A stretch of DNA of 64,000 bases from Actinomycetota bacterium (GTDB lineage: Bacteria; Actinomycetota; Actinomycetes; Streptosporangiales; Streptosporangiaceae), in assembly GCA_027313705.1 (NCBI GenBank), contig DAHVDE010000067.1, positions 1-64,000 on the forward strand. The letters run 5' to 3'. Of this stretch, positions 52,945 to 62,282 are shown in pieces. The notes under the pieces are model-generated. The model saw only the letters and a program-made list of their open reading frames with translations. It was not told where the DNA came from and made no database searches. Both the position numbers and the translations under genes were made by a program. Positions within the stretch are counted from its first letter, which is position 1. Each line of letters opens with the position of its first letter.

Positions 52945-54149
52945 GCTGGGTCAGCCGGCAGCCGCGCAGCCGTCCGGCACCTGCCTGGATCGCCCTGCGC
53001 TGGGTGGGAGCCAGGCTGGCCGGCCGGGATTCGGCCCTGCGGCAGGCCGACTGGCTGCTGACGGTGTCAGTGCTTGCGCTTACCTTGCTCGGCACGCTGG
53101 TCATCTGGGCGGCCACCGCCCCGATGCTGGCGCAGCAAGGGCTTAACCCGCACACCTACCTGCTCAAGCAGTTCCTGAACGTCGCGCTCGGCCTGATCTT
53201 GATGCTGACGGTAAGCTCCCTCGACGCACGTCAGGTAAGGCTCTACGCGCCGGCGCTTTACGTGCTGTCCTGCCTCGGGCTCCTGGCCGTGCTTACCCCG
53301 TTCGGCAGCGTAGTGAACGGCGCCAGGTCCTGGATCTCGGTCGGGGCCGGGTTCCAGGTAGAGCCCTCAGAGTTCGCCAAGCTCGCCGTGATCGTGATCA
53401 CGGCGATGCTGCTGTCCGACGTCAGGCACGGCCAGACCAGGCCGGCGCCCAAGTCGGTGGGCATCGCGGTCGCGGTCGCGGCCGTGCCGATCGCGCTCGT
53501 CGTCGCCGAACCAGATCTCGGCGTCACGGTGTTGCTCGCGTTGCTCATGGTCGGCATGATCGCGCTGTCCGGCGTCAGGTTGCGCTGGCTGGCAGGAATG
53601 GCGGCGGCCACGGTACTGACCGTCACCGCCGTAGTCAAGTTTCACCTGCTCAAGGCATACCAACTCAGCCGGCTCACCTCGTTCATCAACCCGTCAGCCG
53701 ACCCGCGCGGCACCGGGTACAGCGCCGCCCAGTCGAAGATCGCGATCGGCTCAGGCGGGATGCACGGCACCGGCTTGTTCCACAGTCAGATGATCGCCGG
53801 GAGTTTCATACCAGAGCAGCACACCGACTTCATCTTCGCTGTCGTCGGGAACGAGCTCGGCTTTGTCGGCGCCTGTGTTGTCATCGGGCTGCTCGGACTG
53901 TTGCTCTTCTGCGCGTTGCGGATCTCGATGAAGGCTCAGGACCAGTTCGGGACGCTGGTCGCCGCGGGCATCGCCATCTGGTTCGCGGTCCAGGCGTTCA
54001 TCAACATCGGGATGACGGTCGGGATCATGCCGGTGACCGGGTTGCCGCTGCCATTCGTTTCTTACGGAGGTTCAGCCCTCTTCGCCGACATGATGGCGGT
54101 CGGACTGCTCCAGGCTGTGCGCAGAAGGCGGTGCGTCTTCACAAGTTAG
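52941..54149 (+). CDS. rodA: RodA, SEDS-family peptidoglycan glycosyltransferase
   Basis: The protein has 402 residues from a TTG overlapping the PBP2 stop. It has about ten transmembrane helices. SEDS signatures are present: GARSWISVGAGFQVEPSEFA, AEPDLGVTVLL, EQHTDFIFAVVGNELGF and MPVTGLPLPFVSYGGSA. It polymerises glycan strands with PBP2. A soluble N-terminal extension of about 35 residues is somewhat long. The last 11 nt overlap the end of the convergent TauE gene. Confidence 0.95.
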   Translation: MSWVSRQPRSRPAPAWIALRWVGARLAGRDSALRQADWLLTVSVLALTLLGTLVIWAATAPMLAQQGLNPHTYLLKQFLNVALGLILMLTVSSLDARQVRLYAPALYVLSCLGLLAVLTPFGSVVNGARSWISVGAGFQVEPSEFAKLAVIVITAMLLSDVRHGQTRPAPKSVGIAVAVAAVPIALVVAEPDLGVTVLLALLMVGMIALSGVRLRWLAGMAAATVLTVTAVVKFHLLKAYQLSRLTSFINPSADPRGTGYSAAQSKIAIGSGGMHGTGLFHSQMIAGSFIPEQHTDFIFAVVGNELGFVGACVVIGLLGLLLFCALRISMKAQDQFGTLVAAGIAIWFAVQAFINIGMTVGIMPVTGLPLPFVSYGGSALFADMMAVGLLQAVRRRRCVFTS

Positions 54150-55137
54150 GGCGTCGGCTTGCCCTGACGGGTTCTGCTGCGGTTCGCCTGTCCTGGTCCT
54201 GGTCGGCTGTGCCGGTGTGGTCGGCTGTGCCGGTGTGGTGGGCTGTCTGGTTCTGGCGCCCGGGGCGGAGCATGACCAGCCAGGTCAGGCTCGCGCCGAT
54301 CAGGACCACGCCAAGAACCAAGCCGAGTGCGCCGGTGCCGACGCCCGCGTACTTAAGCCCAGAGGCGAAGATCGCGAAGGTGATGACCGGCCTCAGGTAC
54401 TTGTCCGGCGCGCGGGAGGAAAGATAGGACCCGACCAGGACGGCGGGTGCCGAGCCGATCGCGATCGCCGCGGATACCCCGAACTCGACGTGTCCGAAGG
54501 CCAGTGCCCCGAGCGCGGCGGCCGCGGTCAGCGGTACTGCCTGGGTCAGGTCGGTGCCGACTAGCTGGCCCGCGCCGATCAGCGGGTAGAGGAAGAGCAG
54601 CAGCACGATCATCAGGGAGCCAGAGCCCACCGACGTCAAGCCCGCGATCAGGCCGCCAGCGGCGCCGATGGCGACGGTCGGCAGCGGGCGGACCCGCAAC
54701 TCGGACACCGTGCCGACACGCTGGTTGCCTGAGCGGCGGTCGAGCACGTAGCGGAAGGCCATCGCGCCGGCCCCGGTCAGCAACGCGGCACCGAGCACGA
54801 ACTCGACCCGGCCCTCCGCCACCAGGACCGCTCCGCCATGCCCGCCAGCCCCGAGCAGTTTCAGCAGATACGCGCCGAGAAACGCCATCGGCGCCGAACC
54901 GAGCACCATCCACCCGACCAGCCGCACGTTGACCGTGCCCTTGCGCAAATGCACGATCGCGCCGAGCGGGCGCATCAGCACCGCCGCTACCAGGTCACTC
55001 GAGATCGCCGCCGACGGCGTGACCCCGAACAGCAAGATGAGCATCGGCGTCATCAGCGCCCCGCCGCCGGCCCCGGTCAGGCCTACCAGCAAGCCGACAA
55101 CCGCGCTGCCAACTACGAGGTACGGATCGATGTGCAT
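54139..55137 (-). CDS. TauE/SafE-family transporter (sulfite/organosulfonate exporter-like)
   Basis: The protein has 332 residues from the ATG at 55137, with GGAGGTGAGG upstream. It has eight or so transmembrane helices in two repeats, each beginning with the family's G..(G/A)G motif: VGLLVGLTGAGGGALMTPML and AAGGLIAGLTSVGSGSLMIV. Family members move sulfite, sulfonates or related anions; the substrate is unknown here. The hydrophilic C-terminus contains a duplicated HTGTAD element encoded by an 18-bp tandem repeat. The gene is monocistronic and divergent from the radical SAM gene. Confidence 0.88.
   Translation of the reverse strand: MHIDPYLVVGSAVVGLLVGLTGAGGGALMTPMLILLFGVTPSAAISSDLVAAVLMRPLGAIVHLRKGTVNVRLVGWMVLGSAPMAFLGAYLLKLLGAGGHGGAVLVAEGRVEFVLGAALLTGAGAMAFRYVLDRRSGNQRVGTVSELRVRPLPTVAIGAAGGLIAGLTSVGSGSLMIVLLLFLYPLIGAGQLVGTDLTQAVPLTAAAALGALAFGHVEFGVSAAIAIGSAPAVLVGSYLSSRAPDKYLRPVITFAIFASGLKYAGVGTGALGLVLGVVLIGASLTWLVMLRPGRQNQTAHHTGTADHTGTADQDQDRRTAAEPVRASRRPNL
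54203..54238. repeat. 18-bp perfect tandem duplication in the TauE gene tail
   Basis: TCGGCTGTGCCGGTGTGG occurs at 54203-54220 and again at 54221-54238. It encodes the duplicated hexapeptide at the TauE-like C-terminus on the minus strand. Confidence 0.7.
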
Positions 55138-55184
55138 TGCCTCACCTCCGTGCCTGGTTAGCGCAGCGATCATTCATCGCCGGC

Positions 55185-55215
55185 AGCATAACCTACGTTT
55201 TCGATTTGAAACCAA
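55185..55215 (-). promoter_or_regulatory. Possible promoter of the TauE-like gene
   Basis: Minus-strand TTGGTT (55215-55210) and TATGCT (55190-55185), 19 nt apart, lie in an AT-rich patch 48 nt before the start. The spacing is slightly long. Confidence 0.35.
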
Positions 55216-55397
55216 GATAATTAGCAAAGCTTGCCTCGTCCTCCCGTTCTGGTTAGGTCGCTACCTGCGGTGATACGCCGATGGCGGGGTGGCCAGCCAG
55301 CGACGGTCCGGCGCCACCCTCGGCGAGGCAGCTCAGGGACGCCACGCCTGGCGGGCATGCGGGCCGGGCGCGGGTCAAGCGTCGGTAAGCTGTAACG

Positions 55398-57338
55398 ATG
55401 CCTGTCCAGTCGGTCTATCCGATGCTCGAGACGCTACTTCCGCTTGTGCGCAAGCCAATCCAGTACGTGGGTGGCGAGGTCAACAGCGTTGTCAAGGACT
55501 GGGATGCCGCTGACGTGCGCTGGGCGCTGCTTTATCCGGATGCCTATGAGGTTGGCCTGCCTAACCAGGGTATCCAGATCCTTTATGAGTTGCTTAACGA
55601 GCAGGATGGCATGCTCGCCGAGCGCACTTACAGCGCGTGGCCCGATCTTGAAGAACTCATGAGGAAGCATGACGTGCCTCAGTTCACGGTCGACGCGCAC
55701 CGCCCGGTTCGCGCCTTCGACGTGCTTGGGGTGAGCTTCGCGACCGAACTCGGCTACACGAACCTGCTGACCGCGCTCGACCTGGCCAAGATCCCGCTCG
55801 ACGCGGCCGCGCGGGGCGAGGAAGACCCGATCGTGCTGGCTGGCGGGCATGCCGCGTTCAATCCTGAGCCGATCGCCGAGTTCATCGACGGGGCGGTGCT
55901 CGGCGACGGCGAGCAGGCCGTGCTGGCGATCTCTGCGGAGATAAGGGCATTTAAGCAGCAAGGAAGCCCCGGCGGAAGGGACGCCCTGCTGATGCGGCTG
56001 GCTGCCAGCCACGGCGTGTACGTGCCCAGGTTCTACGACGTCACCTACCTGGCGGACGGCACGATCGGGTCGGTGCGCCCCAACCGCCCTGGCGTGCCAC
56101 GCGCGGTCGGTAAGCACACCGTCTCCGACCTGGACTCTTGGCCATATCCGGCGCGGCCGCTCGTGCCTGTCGCTGAGTCTGTCCACGAGCGGGTCAGCAT
56201 CGAGATTTTCCGTGGCTGCACCCGCGGCTGCCGGTTCTGCCAGGCCGGGATGATCACCAGGCCGGTGCGGGAGCGGTCGATCACCACGATCGGCAAGATG
56301 ACGCAGGCAGGACTCGCGTCGAGTGGTTTCGCCGAGGTCGGGCTGCTTTCGCTGTCAAGTGCTGACCACAGTGAGATCAACGAGGTGTGTACGGACCTGG
56401 CCGACAGGTACGAAGGCACTAACACCGGACTTTCGCTGCCGTCGACCAGGGTCGACGCCTTCAACATCACCCTCGCCAACGAGCTGAGCAGGAACGGCCG
56501 CCGCTCGGGTCTCACCTTCGCGCCAGAGGGCGGCACTGACCGGATCCGCAAGGTTATCAACAAGATGGTCACAGAAGACGACCTGATCAAGACCGTGTCT
56601 ACCGCCTACGCGAACGGGTGGCGGCAGGTCAAGCTCTATTTCATGTGCGGGCTTCCGACCGAGACCGACGATGACGTGCTCGCGATCGCGCGGGTGGCAC
56701 GCCGGGTGATCGAGGCTGGCCGGGCCGCCAGCGGACGACGGGACATCAGGTGCACGGTGTCGATCGGCGGGTTTGTGCCCAAGCCGCACACGCCGTTCCA
56801 GTGGGCCGCCCAATGCGATCACGAAACCGTCGATGCCAGGCTCAAGGCGCTTGGCGCGGCCATGCGGGCTGACCGTGGCTACGGTTCGTCGATCGGTTAC
56901 CGGTATCACGACGGCAAGCCGTCCATCGTCGAAGGGCTGTTGTCCCGCGGTGACCGCCGCGTCGCCAAGGTCATCAGGGCGGTGTGGCAGGACGGCGGGA
57001 GGTTCGACGGCTGGAGCGAGTATTTCTCCTACGAGCGCTGGGCAGAACATGCGGCCGCCGTGCTCGCTGAATACGGCGTTGACCTGGACTGGTACACGAT
57101 CAGGGAGCGCGGTTACCAGGAGATCCTGCCCTGGGACCACCTGGATGCCGGCCTTGACCGCGACTGGCTCTGGCAGGACTGGCTGGCCTCGATCGACCCT
57201 GAAGGGGCGGCCGAGGTGGAGGACTGCCGCTGGACGCCGTGCTTTGAATGCGGCGCGTGCACGGCGACGGACACCAAGATCGAGATCGGACCAACCGGGG
57301 CCAGGCTGCTGCCGCTTACCGTGATTGGGCAGAGCTAG
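55398..57338 (+). CDS. B12-binding-type radical SAM protein (TIGR03960 family)
   Basis: The protein has 646 residues from the ATG at 55398. The radical SAM cluster motif is C274-x3-C278-x2-C281 in FRGCTRGCRFCQAG. The N-terminal third resembles a degenerate cobalamin-binding region (GVSFATELGYTNLLTALDLA, then VLAGGHAAFNPEPIAEFIDG). FAPEGGTDRIRKVINK is conserved in the family. It is always paired with the DUF2344 partner next to RNase E/G in Actinobacteria. The reaction is unestablished; RNA or ribosome modification has been suspected from context (inference). TAAGCT lies 6 nt before the ATG with no SD, suggesting leaderless expression. Confidence 0.9.
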   Translation: MPVQSVYPMLETLLPLVRKPIQYVGGEVNSVVKDWDAADVRWALLYPDAYEVGLPNQGIQILYELLNEQDGMLAERTYSAWPDLEELMRKHDVPQFTVDAHRPVRAFDVLGVSFATELGYTNLLTALDLAKIPLDAAARGEEDPIVLAGGHAAFNPEPIAEFIDGAVLGDGEQAVLAISAEIRAFKQQGSPGGRDALLMRLAASHGVYVPRFYDVTYLADGTIGSVRPNRPGVPRAVGKHTVSDLDSWPYPARPLVPVAESVHERVSIEIFRGCTRGCRFCQAGMITRPVRERSITTIGKMTQAGLASSGFAEVGLLSLSSADHSEINEVCTDLADRYEGTNTGLSLPSTRVDAFNITLANELSRNGRRSGLTFAPEGGTDRIRKVINKMVTEDDLIKTVSTAYANGWRQVKLYFMCGLPTETDDDVLAIARVARRVIEAGRAASGRRDIRCTVSIGGFVPKPHTPFQWAAQCDHETVDARLKALGAAMRADRGYGSSIGYRYHDGKPSIVEGLLSRGDRRVAKVIRAVWQDGGRFDGWSEYFSYERWAEHAAAVLAEYGVDLDWYTIRERGYQEILPWDHLDAGLDRDWLWQDWLASIDPEGAAEVEDCRWTPCFECGACTATDTKIEIGPTGARLLPLTVIGQS

Positions 57339-58171
57339 TGGGCAAGCCGGTTCCCGGCGGTCCGCCGCCGCTGCCGATCGTTCAGCGACTGACCATCAGG
57401 TACGCTAAAAGAGGCAGGATGCGATTCGCGAGCCACAGGGATGTGGCACGGGCGATCGAGCGGGGTGTGCGCAAGGCAGAGTTGCCAGTCGCGTACTCTG
57501 CGGGTTTCTCGCCGCATCCGAGGATTTCGTACTCCGGTGGCGCTCCGACGGGGTCGGCGAGTGAGGCTGAATACCTTGAGATCTCGCTGACCAGACGTTG
57601 TGAGCCCGCCAACCTCGGACAACTGCTTGACGAAGCCTTGCCGGACGGGATTGACGTGATTGACGTTGTCGAAGTGGATGGCAAGTCCACTGGACTGCGG
57701 CTTGAGGCCTCACTATGGGAGGTCCTGATGCCGGGTGTGCGAGCCGATGCGGCCGAGCGGGCCGTCGGCGACTTCTCGGCCGCATCGTCAATCCTTGTTG
57801 AGCGGCTGACCAGCAAGGGAATGCGAAAACTTGACGCCAGGGCGGCTGTGCTAGCCATCGAAGTCGACCGGCATGTCGGACCGGACCAGGCAGCCGGATG
57901 TGCGATACTTCGAATGGTTGTTCAGCAGATGACACCTGCTGTGCGACCCGATGACATATTGACTGCGCTTGCTCAGTTTTTGGCGCCAGCGCCTGAGTCG
58001 CCTCCAGTGGTGACCCGGTTGTGGCAGGGGCCGCTGGACAGCGCGGTCTTGCCGCAAGCGGCAACGGCAGAGCCTCAGACTCAGGAGGCAGGGATGGCGA
58101 AGACGAGCCGGGCCGATGAGCCCAGGAGGGCTGACAAGCCTGTCTTCGCCGGTCCGGAGGACTTGCAGTGA
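57338..58171 (+). CDS. DUF2344 / TIGR03936 radical SAM-associated protein
   Basis: The protein has 277 residues; its GTG shares the last base of the preceding TAG. The DUF2344 core reads RLTIRYAKRGRMRFASHRDV, then ARAIERGVRKAELPVAYSAG, FSPHPRISY and GAPTGSASEAEYLEI. The C-terminal 60 residues are poorly conserved (AKTSRADEPRRADKP). In some bacteria this domain is fused to the TIGR03960 enzyme, so it is its obligate partner. The function is unknown. Confidence 0.88.
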   Translation: MGKPVPGGPPPLPIVQRLTIRYAKRGRMRFASHRDVARAIERGVRKAELPVAYSAGFSPHPRISYSGGAPTGSASEAEYLEISLTRRCEPANLGQLLDEALPDGIDVIDVVEVDGKSTGLRLEASLWEVLMPGVRADAAERAVGDFSAASSILVERLTSKGMRKLDARAAVLAIEVDRHVGPDQAAGCAILRMVVQQMTPAVRPDDILTALAQFLAPAPESPPVVTRLWQGPLDSAVLPQAATAEPQTQEAGMAKTSRADEPRRADKPVFAGPEDLQ

Positions 58172-58312
58172 ACCAGGCAACGCGTTTCGCGGCGGGGAGC
58201 GCCATAACGGCGACCGCCGGACGAGCGCGTGCGAACGAACAGCTCCTGCGCGGCGAGCGGACCGATCCTGATGGCCCGCGCGCCCGGGAGCCCAACGGAA
58301 GAGATTGCCCGA

Positions 58313-61300
58313 ATGCTCGAGACCGAGCCACAAAACCTACAGCCAGATCCCAATGAGCCGGAGGCTAACCGTCAAAGCGGAGGTCAGGAAGGTAGTCAGC
58401 GTCGTGGTCTGCTTCGCAGGTCGCGGCGCAACGTAACCAAGCCGGCCGAAACCCCGGCATCCCGCTCAGGCTCGACGGAACCAGCTTCCCAGGCGCGGCC
58501 AGGCGCCGTGCAGCCGAACCGTGCCGAAACTGGTAGCGCGGGGCAAGCAGGTAACGAGAGAGTCGAGGCGGGCCAGTCAGGCGGGGCCGCGCGCGGCCGG
58601 TCGGCTGGCAGTGCCGGCCGGGTCGCCGGCCCGGTGCCCGCCGTGCCGATGGTGCCGACCGCCGAGCCGGTGCAGCGCCGCGGCTTTGCCGGGCCGCAGC
58701 AGCCCGTGCCTGTCGCCTCCTTCCAGGCGCCCGTCGTGGTTTTCCAGCCGCCCGACCTGACCGAACGCAGGACGGCCGAGGCGCGGCCGCGTCAGGACTC
58801 CGGTGCTCAACCCGCTCCCAGCGCTGCCGAAGTGAGCGCCGACTCCGAAGGTGGCGGTTCACGCCGCCGTCGCCGCGGCGGGCGGGGTCGCGGCAAGGGA
58901 ACCGCAGGCGAAGGCGGCGGTGGAGCGGAAGATACAGGCGCTGGCCAGGGCAGTGCTGGCCAGGGCAGTGCTGGCCAGGGCAGTGCTGGCCAGGGCAGTG
59001 CTGGCCAGGCAGCCGGTCAGGGTGGTCGCGTGAGCGGGGCTGGTCAGAACGGTGGCCACGCCGCTTCAGCCGAGGCGGCCGTTCAGGCCGGTACCAGGGC
59101 TCAGGTCGGCGGCGAAGGCGGTGACGTAGGCACCGAGGAGGCGGGCGGCACCTCGTCAAGCAGGCGCAGGCGCCATCGCCGGCAGCGGAGCGGATCAGGA
59201 GCAGGCGAGGCAGAGACGCCGGCATCAGATGACCCAACCGACACCGTGGTACATGTTCGCGAGCCACGGCCGCAGGCAGAACCTGACGATGTCCGTGCGG
59301 TCAAGGGATCAACCAGACTCGAGGCGAAACGGCAGCGTCGCCGGGAGAGCAGAGACACCGGCAGGCGGCGTCCCCCGATCATCAGCGAGTCCGAGTTCCT
59401 CGCCCGCCGCGAGGCGGTCGAGCGGGTCATGCTGGTGCGCCAGCAGGGCGAGCGCACCCAGATCGCGGTGCTGGAAGACGACATCCTGGTCGAGCACTAC
59501 GTGGATAAGGCCAGCCACCAGTCCTACGTCGGCAACGTGTACCTGGGCAAGGTGCAGAACGTGCTGCCCTCGATGGAAGCCGCATTTGTTGACATAGGCA
59601 AGGGCCGCAACGCCGTGCTCTACGCCGGCGAAGTCAACTTCGACGCGAGCGGCCTCGAAGGCGTAGCCAAGCGGATCGAATCCGCGCTCAAGTCCGGCCA
59701 GTCCATCATGGTGCAGGTCACCAAGGACCCGATCGGGCACAAGGGCGCCAGGCTGACCAGCCAGGTCAGCCTGCCTGGCCGGTACCTGGTTTATGTGCCA
59801 GGCGCGTCTATGACCGGGATCAGCCGCAAGCTGCCAGACACCGAGCGGACCAGGCTCAAGCAGATACTCAAGAAGGTCGCGCCCGAGGAAGGCGGCATCA
59901 TCGTCAGGACCGCCGCGGAGGGCGCGACTGAAGAGGAACTGCTGCATGACGTGACCAGGCTGGTAGCGCAGTGGCAGGCGATCGAGCGGAAGGCGAAGAC
60001 CGCGAGCGCACCCGACCTGCTCTATGGTGAGCCAGACCTGACGATCAGGGTCGTCAGGGATATCTTCAATGAAGATTTCACCAAGCTCGTCATCGCCAGC
60101 GACAGCGAATGGGACCTCGTAGACGAGTACGTGCGTTACGTGGCACCTAACCTTTCTGAGCGGCTTGAGCGGTGGGCAGGCGATGAAGACTTGTTCGGCG
60201 CTTACCGCATCGACGAGCAGCTGGCCAAGGCACTCGATCGCAAGGTCTGGCTGCCGAGCGGCGGTTCGCTGGTGATCGACACGACCGAGGCGATGACTGT
60301 CATCGACGTCAACACCGGTAAGTTCACCGGTCAGGGCGGCAACCTCGAGCAGACCGTGACCAGGAACAACCTCGAGGCTGCCGAGGAGATCGTCAGGCAA
60401 CTGCGGCTGCGTGACATCGGCGGCATCATTGTCATCGACTTCATCGACATGGTGCTGGAGAGCAACAGGGACCTGGTCTTGCGGCGACTCATAGAATGCC
60501 TGGCCAGGGACCGCACCAAGCACCAGGTCGCCGAGGTGACCTCGCTCGGCCTCGTGCAGATGACCAGGAAACGCGTAGGGTCAGGGCTGCTCGCGGCGTT
60601 CTCCGTGCCATGTGAACAGTGCAGCGGCCGCGGTGTGCTGATCTCGACCGAGTTGACCGACCTGCCGCATCTGCATGGCAGGAACGGACAGCAGGCAGCA
60701 CCCAAGCCAGGCATGCCCAGGTCAAGGTCGGCGAGAAGCAATGCGATAGCCCAGGTCGCAGCCAAGACCATAGAGACTCGCCACGAGGAGCAGGAAGTCG
60801 TGGCGGTTGCCGATGCCGAAGAGACGGAACTGGCGGCGGCCGGAATCACTGGTTCCGCACTGGCCGAGGTTGAGCCAGCCGAGACCGGACTTGCCAAGGC
60901 TGAGGCCAAGCAGGCTCAGGTGAGGTCGGGTTCCGGGCGTTCGGCGGCAAACCGCGCCAAGCGCACGGAAGCCGCCGCTTCAGAAAACGGGCGCCATCCG
61001 GCCGAGTCTCAGGCGACAGGCGCACCGGTCGTGGCTGGTGCCGAACCGGCACCGAGCACGAGTTCGATGCACAATGGTAATGGCGAGGCTGCCACCGCAG
61101 CGGCGGTTGAGGCCCCGAAGCGGCGAGTCAGGCGGTCAGCCTATCGTGAGGCCGGACCGCCCGACCCGGCCCAGCCCGCAGAGCCCCAGCGACCGCCGGC
61201 CCAGCCAGTGCAGGCACACGCCGATCCACAGTCGCCCGCGCCTGAACCAGCCATGCCCGCGCAAGACATGCCCGCGCAAGACATTCCCGCGCAAGACATG

Positions 61301-61555
61301 CTTGAGTCTGAGGTACCGGCGTCGGGCGGTGCCGAGCCTGGCGGTGCCGAGCCTGGTGGGCTTGAGTTCGGGTGGCCTGACTCTGCCGTGGCTGTGCCTG
61401 GTGTGGCTGTGCCTGGCGAGGCTGAGGCTGTGTCCGCCGGGAACGGCGGACCGGAGACTGGTGAGCCGGAGACTGGTGAGCCGGAGACTGGCGGGTCTGC
61501 GGCTGGCGGGTCTGCGGCTGAGGAGATCGTGGCGGCTGAGGAGCGCTCGGTCTGA
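58313..61555 (+). CDS. rne: Ribonuclease E/G family protein
   Basis: The protein has 1080 residues from the ATG at 58313 (GGAAGAG upstream; an in-frame ATG at 58271 is the alternative). Residues 1 to about 350 are disordered, Gln/Gly/Arg-rich, with an R-rich patch (RRRRRGGRGRGKG) and four GQGSA repeats. The S1-like domain begins near RVMLVRQQGERTQIAVLEDD. The DNase-I-like catalytic part has MTVIDVNTGKFTG (Asp near 662) and IIVIDFIDM (near 706). The Zn-link is CEQCSGRG near 765. A repeat-rich acidic tail follows. It acts in mRNA decay and rRNA processing, and the flanking long tails probably act as degradosome scaffold. Confidence 0.95.
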   Translation: MLETEPQNLQPDPNEPEANRQSGGQEGSQRRGLLRRSRRNVTKPAETPASRSGSTEPASQARPGAVQPNRAETGSAGQAGNERVEAGQSGGAARGRSAGSAGRVAGPVPAVPMVPTAEPVQRRGFAGPQQPVPVASFQAPVVVFQPPDLTERRTAEARPRQDSGAQPAPSAAEVSADSEGGGSRRRRRGGRGRGKGTAGEGGGGAEDTGAGQGSAGQGSAGQGSAGQGSAGQAAGQGGRVSGAGQNGGHAASAEAAVQAGTRAQVGGEGGDVGTEEAGGTSSSRRRRHRRQRSGSGAGEAETPASDDPTDTVVHVREPRPQAEPDDVRAVKGSTRLEAKRQRRRESRDTGRRRPPIISESEFLARREAVERVMLVRQQGERTQIAVLEDDILVEHYVDKASHQSYVGNVYLGKVQNVLPSMEAAFVDIGKGRNAVLYAGEVNFDASGLEGVAKRIESALKSGQSIMVQVTKDPIGHKGARLTSQVSLPGRYLVYVPGASMTGISRKLPDTERTRLKQILKKVAPEEGGIIVRTAAEGATEEELLHDVTRLVAQWQAIERKAKTASAPDLLYGEPDLTIRVVRDIFNEDFTKLVIASDSEWDLVDEYVRYVAPNLSERLERWAGDEDLFGAYRIDEQLAKALDRKVWLPSGGSLVIDTTEAMTVIDVNTGKFTGQGGNLEQTVTRNNLEAAEEIVRQLRLRDIGGIIVIDFIDMVLESNRDLVLRRLIECLARDRTKHQVAEVTSLGLVQMTRKRVGSGLLAAFSVPCEQCSGRGVLISTELTDLPHLHGRNGQQAAPKPGMPRSRSARSNAIAQVAAKTIETRHEEQEVVAVADAEETELAAAGITGSALAEVEPAETGLAKAEAKQAQVRSGSGRSAANRAKRTEAAASENGRHPAESQATGAPVVAGAEPAPSTSSMHNGNGEAATAAAVEAPKRRVRRSAYREAGPPDPAQPAEPQRPPAQPVQAHADPQSPAPEPAMPAQDMPAQDIPAQDMLESEVPASGGAEPGGAEPGGLEFGWPDSAVAVPGVAVPGEAEAVSAGNGGPETGEPETGEPETGGSAAGGSAAEEIVAAEERSV
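58943..59002 (+). repeat. 15-bp tandem repeat (4 copies) in rne
   Basis: GGCCAGGGCAGTGCT repeats four times in perfect tandem and in frame, encoding GQGSA units of the disordered N-terminal region. Confidence 0.85.
61253..61495 (+). repeat. Several 15-bp in-frame repeats in the rne 3' end
   Basis: Three copies of an ATGCCCGCGCAAGAC-like unit (61253-61297, encoding PAQDM/I) are seen. Three CCGGAGACTGGTGAG-like units (61451-61495, encoding PETGE) lie closer to the stop. All preserve the frame. Confidence 0.7.
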
Positions 61556-61684
61556 TATCCTTTGTCGTCGGCGTGCCTTGCCGCTTCCGACCAGTGGGCA
61601 GGCCGCCAGGTTGACAGACCCGGTTCGGCAGACTCGGCCCCCGAATACTCACGGCAGGCTGGCACCAGGAAAAGAGAGTTCTTC

Positions 61685-62005
61685 GTGTACGCGATCGTTC
61701 GCTGCGGCGGCAGGCAGGAAAGGGCGTCGGTTGACGACGTCCTGACTATTGACAAGCTTGCCGGTGAGATTGGTTCCACCGTGACGCTGCCTGCCGTGCT
61801 TGTCGTGGATGGCGGGAAGGTGATCAGCGACCGCGCCGAGCTTGGCGGGTACGAGGTTACCGCTGAGATCCTTGGCCCGGCCGCCGGCCCTAAGATCAAC
61901 ATGATCCACTACAAGAACAAGACTGGTTACCGGCGTCGGCAGGGTCACCGGCAGAAGTACACCCAGGTGAAGATCACCGGCATCGGCACGGACAAGAGGG
62001 CCTGA
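61685..62005 (+). CDS. rplU: 50S ribosomal protein bL21
   Basis: The protein has 106 residues from the GTG at 61685 (GGAAAAGAGAG upstream). [39 protein letters not shown] and [14 protein letters not shown] are diagnostic. It is followed after 1 nt by rpmA. The 129-nt leader after rne has a TTGACA (61610-61615) but no well-placed -10, so read-through from rne is possible. Confidence 0.96.
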   Translation: MYAIVRCGGRQERASVDDVLTIDKLAGEIGSTVTLPAVLVVDGGKVISDRAELGGYEVTAEILGPAAGPKINMIHYKNKTGYRRRQGHRQKYTQVKITGIGTDKRA

Positions 62006-62006
62006 G

Positions 62007-62282
62007 ATGGCACACAAGAAGGGCGCGTCTTCCAGCAGGAACGGGCGCGACTCCAACGCCCAGCGGCTGGGCGTGAAGCGCTTCGGCGGTCAGGTTGTCA
62101 AGGCCGGCGAAATCATCGTGCGCCAGCGGGGAACGCACTTCCACCCTGGTGTGGGTGTTGGGCGCGGCAAGGACGACACGCTGTTCGCACTGGTGCCTGG
62201 CGCGGTCGAGTTCGGCACGAGGCGCGGTCGGCGCGCGGTCAGTGTCGTGTCGGTGCCCGAGCCTGTTGCGAAGGCTAGCTAA
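62007..62282 (+). CDS. rpmA: 50S ribosomal protein bL27
   Basis: The protein has 91 residues. [40 protein letters not shown] and [20 protein letters not shown] are the classic bL27 blocks. The N-terminal tail reaching the peptidyl-transferase centre is intact without a Firmicutes-type cleavage extension. Its TAA is immediately followed by the CTG that begins the obgE reading frame. Confidence 0.97.
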   Translation: MAHKKGASSSRNGRDSNAQRLGVKRFGGQVVKAGEIIVRQRGTHFHPGVGVGRGKDDTLFALVPGAVEFGTRRGRRAVSVVSVPEPVAKAS

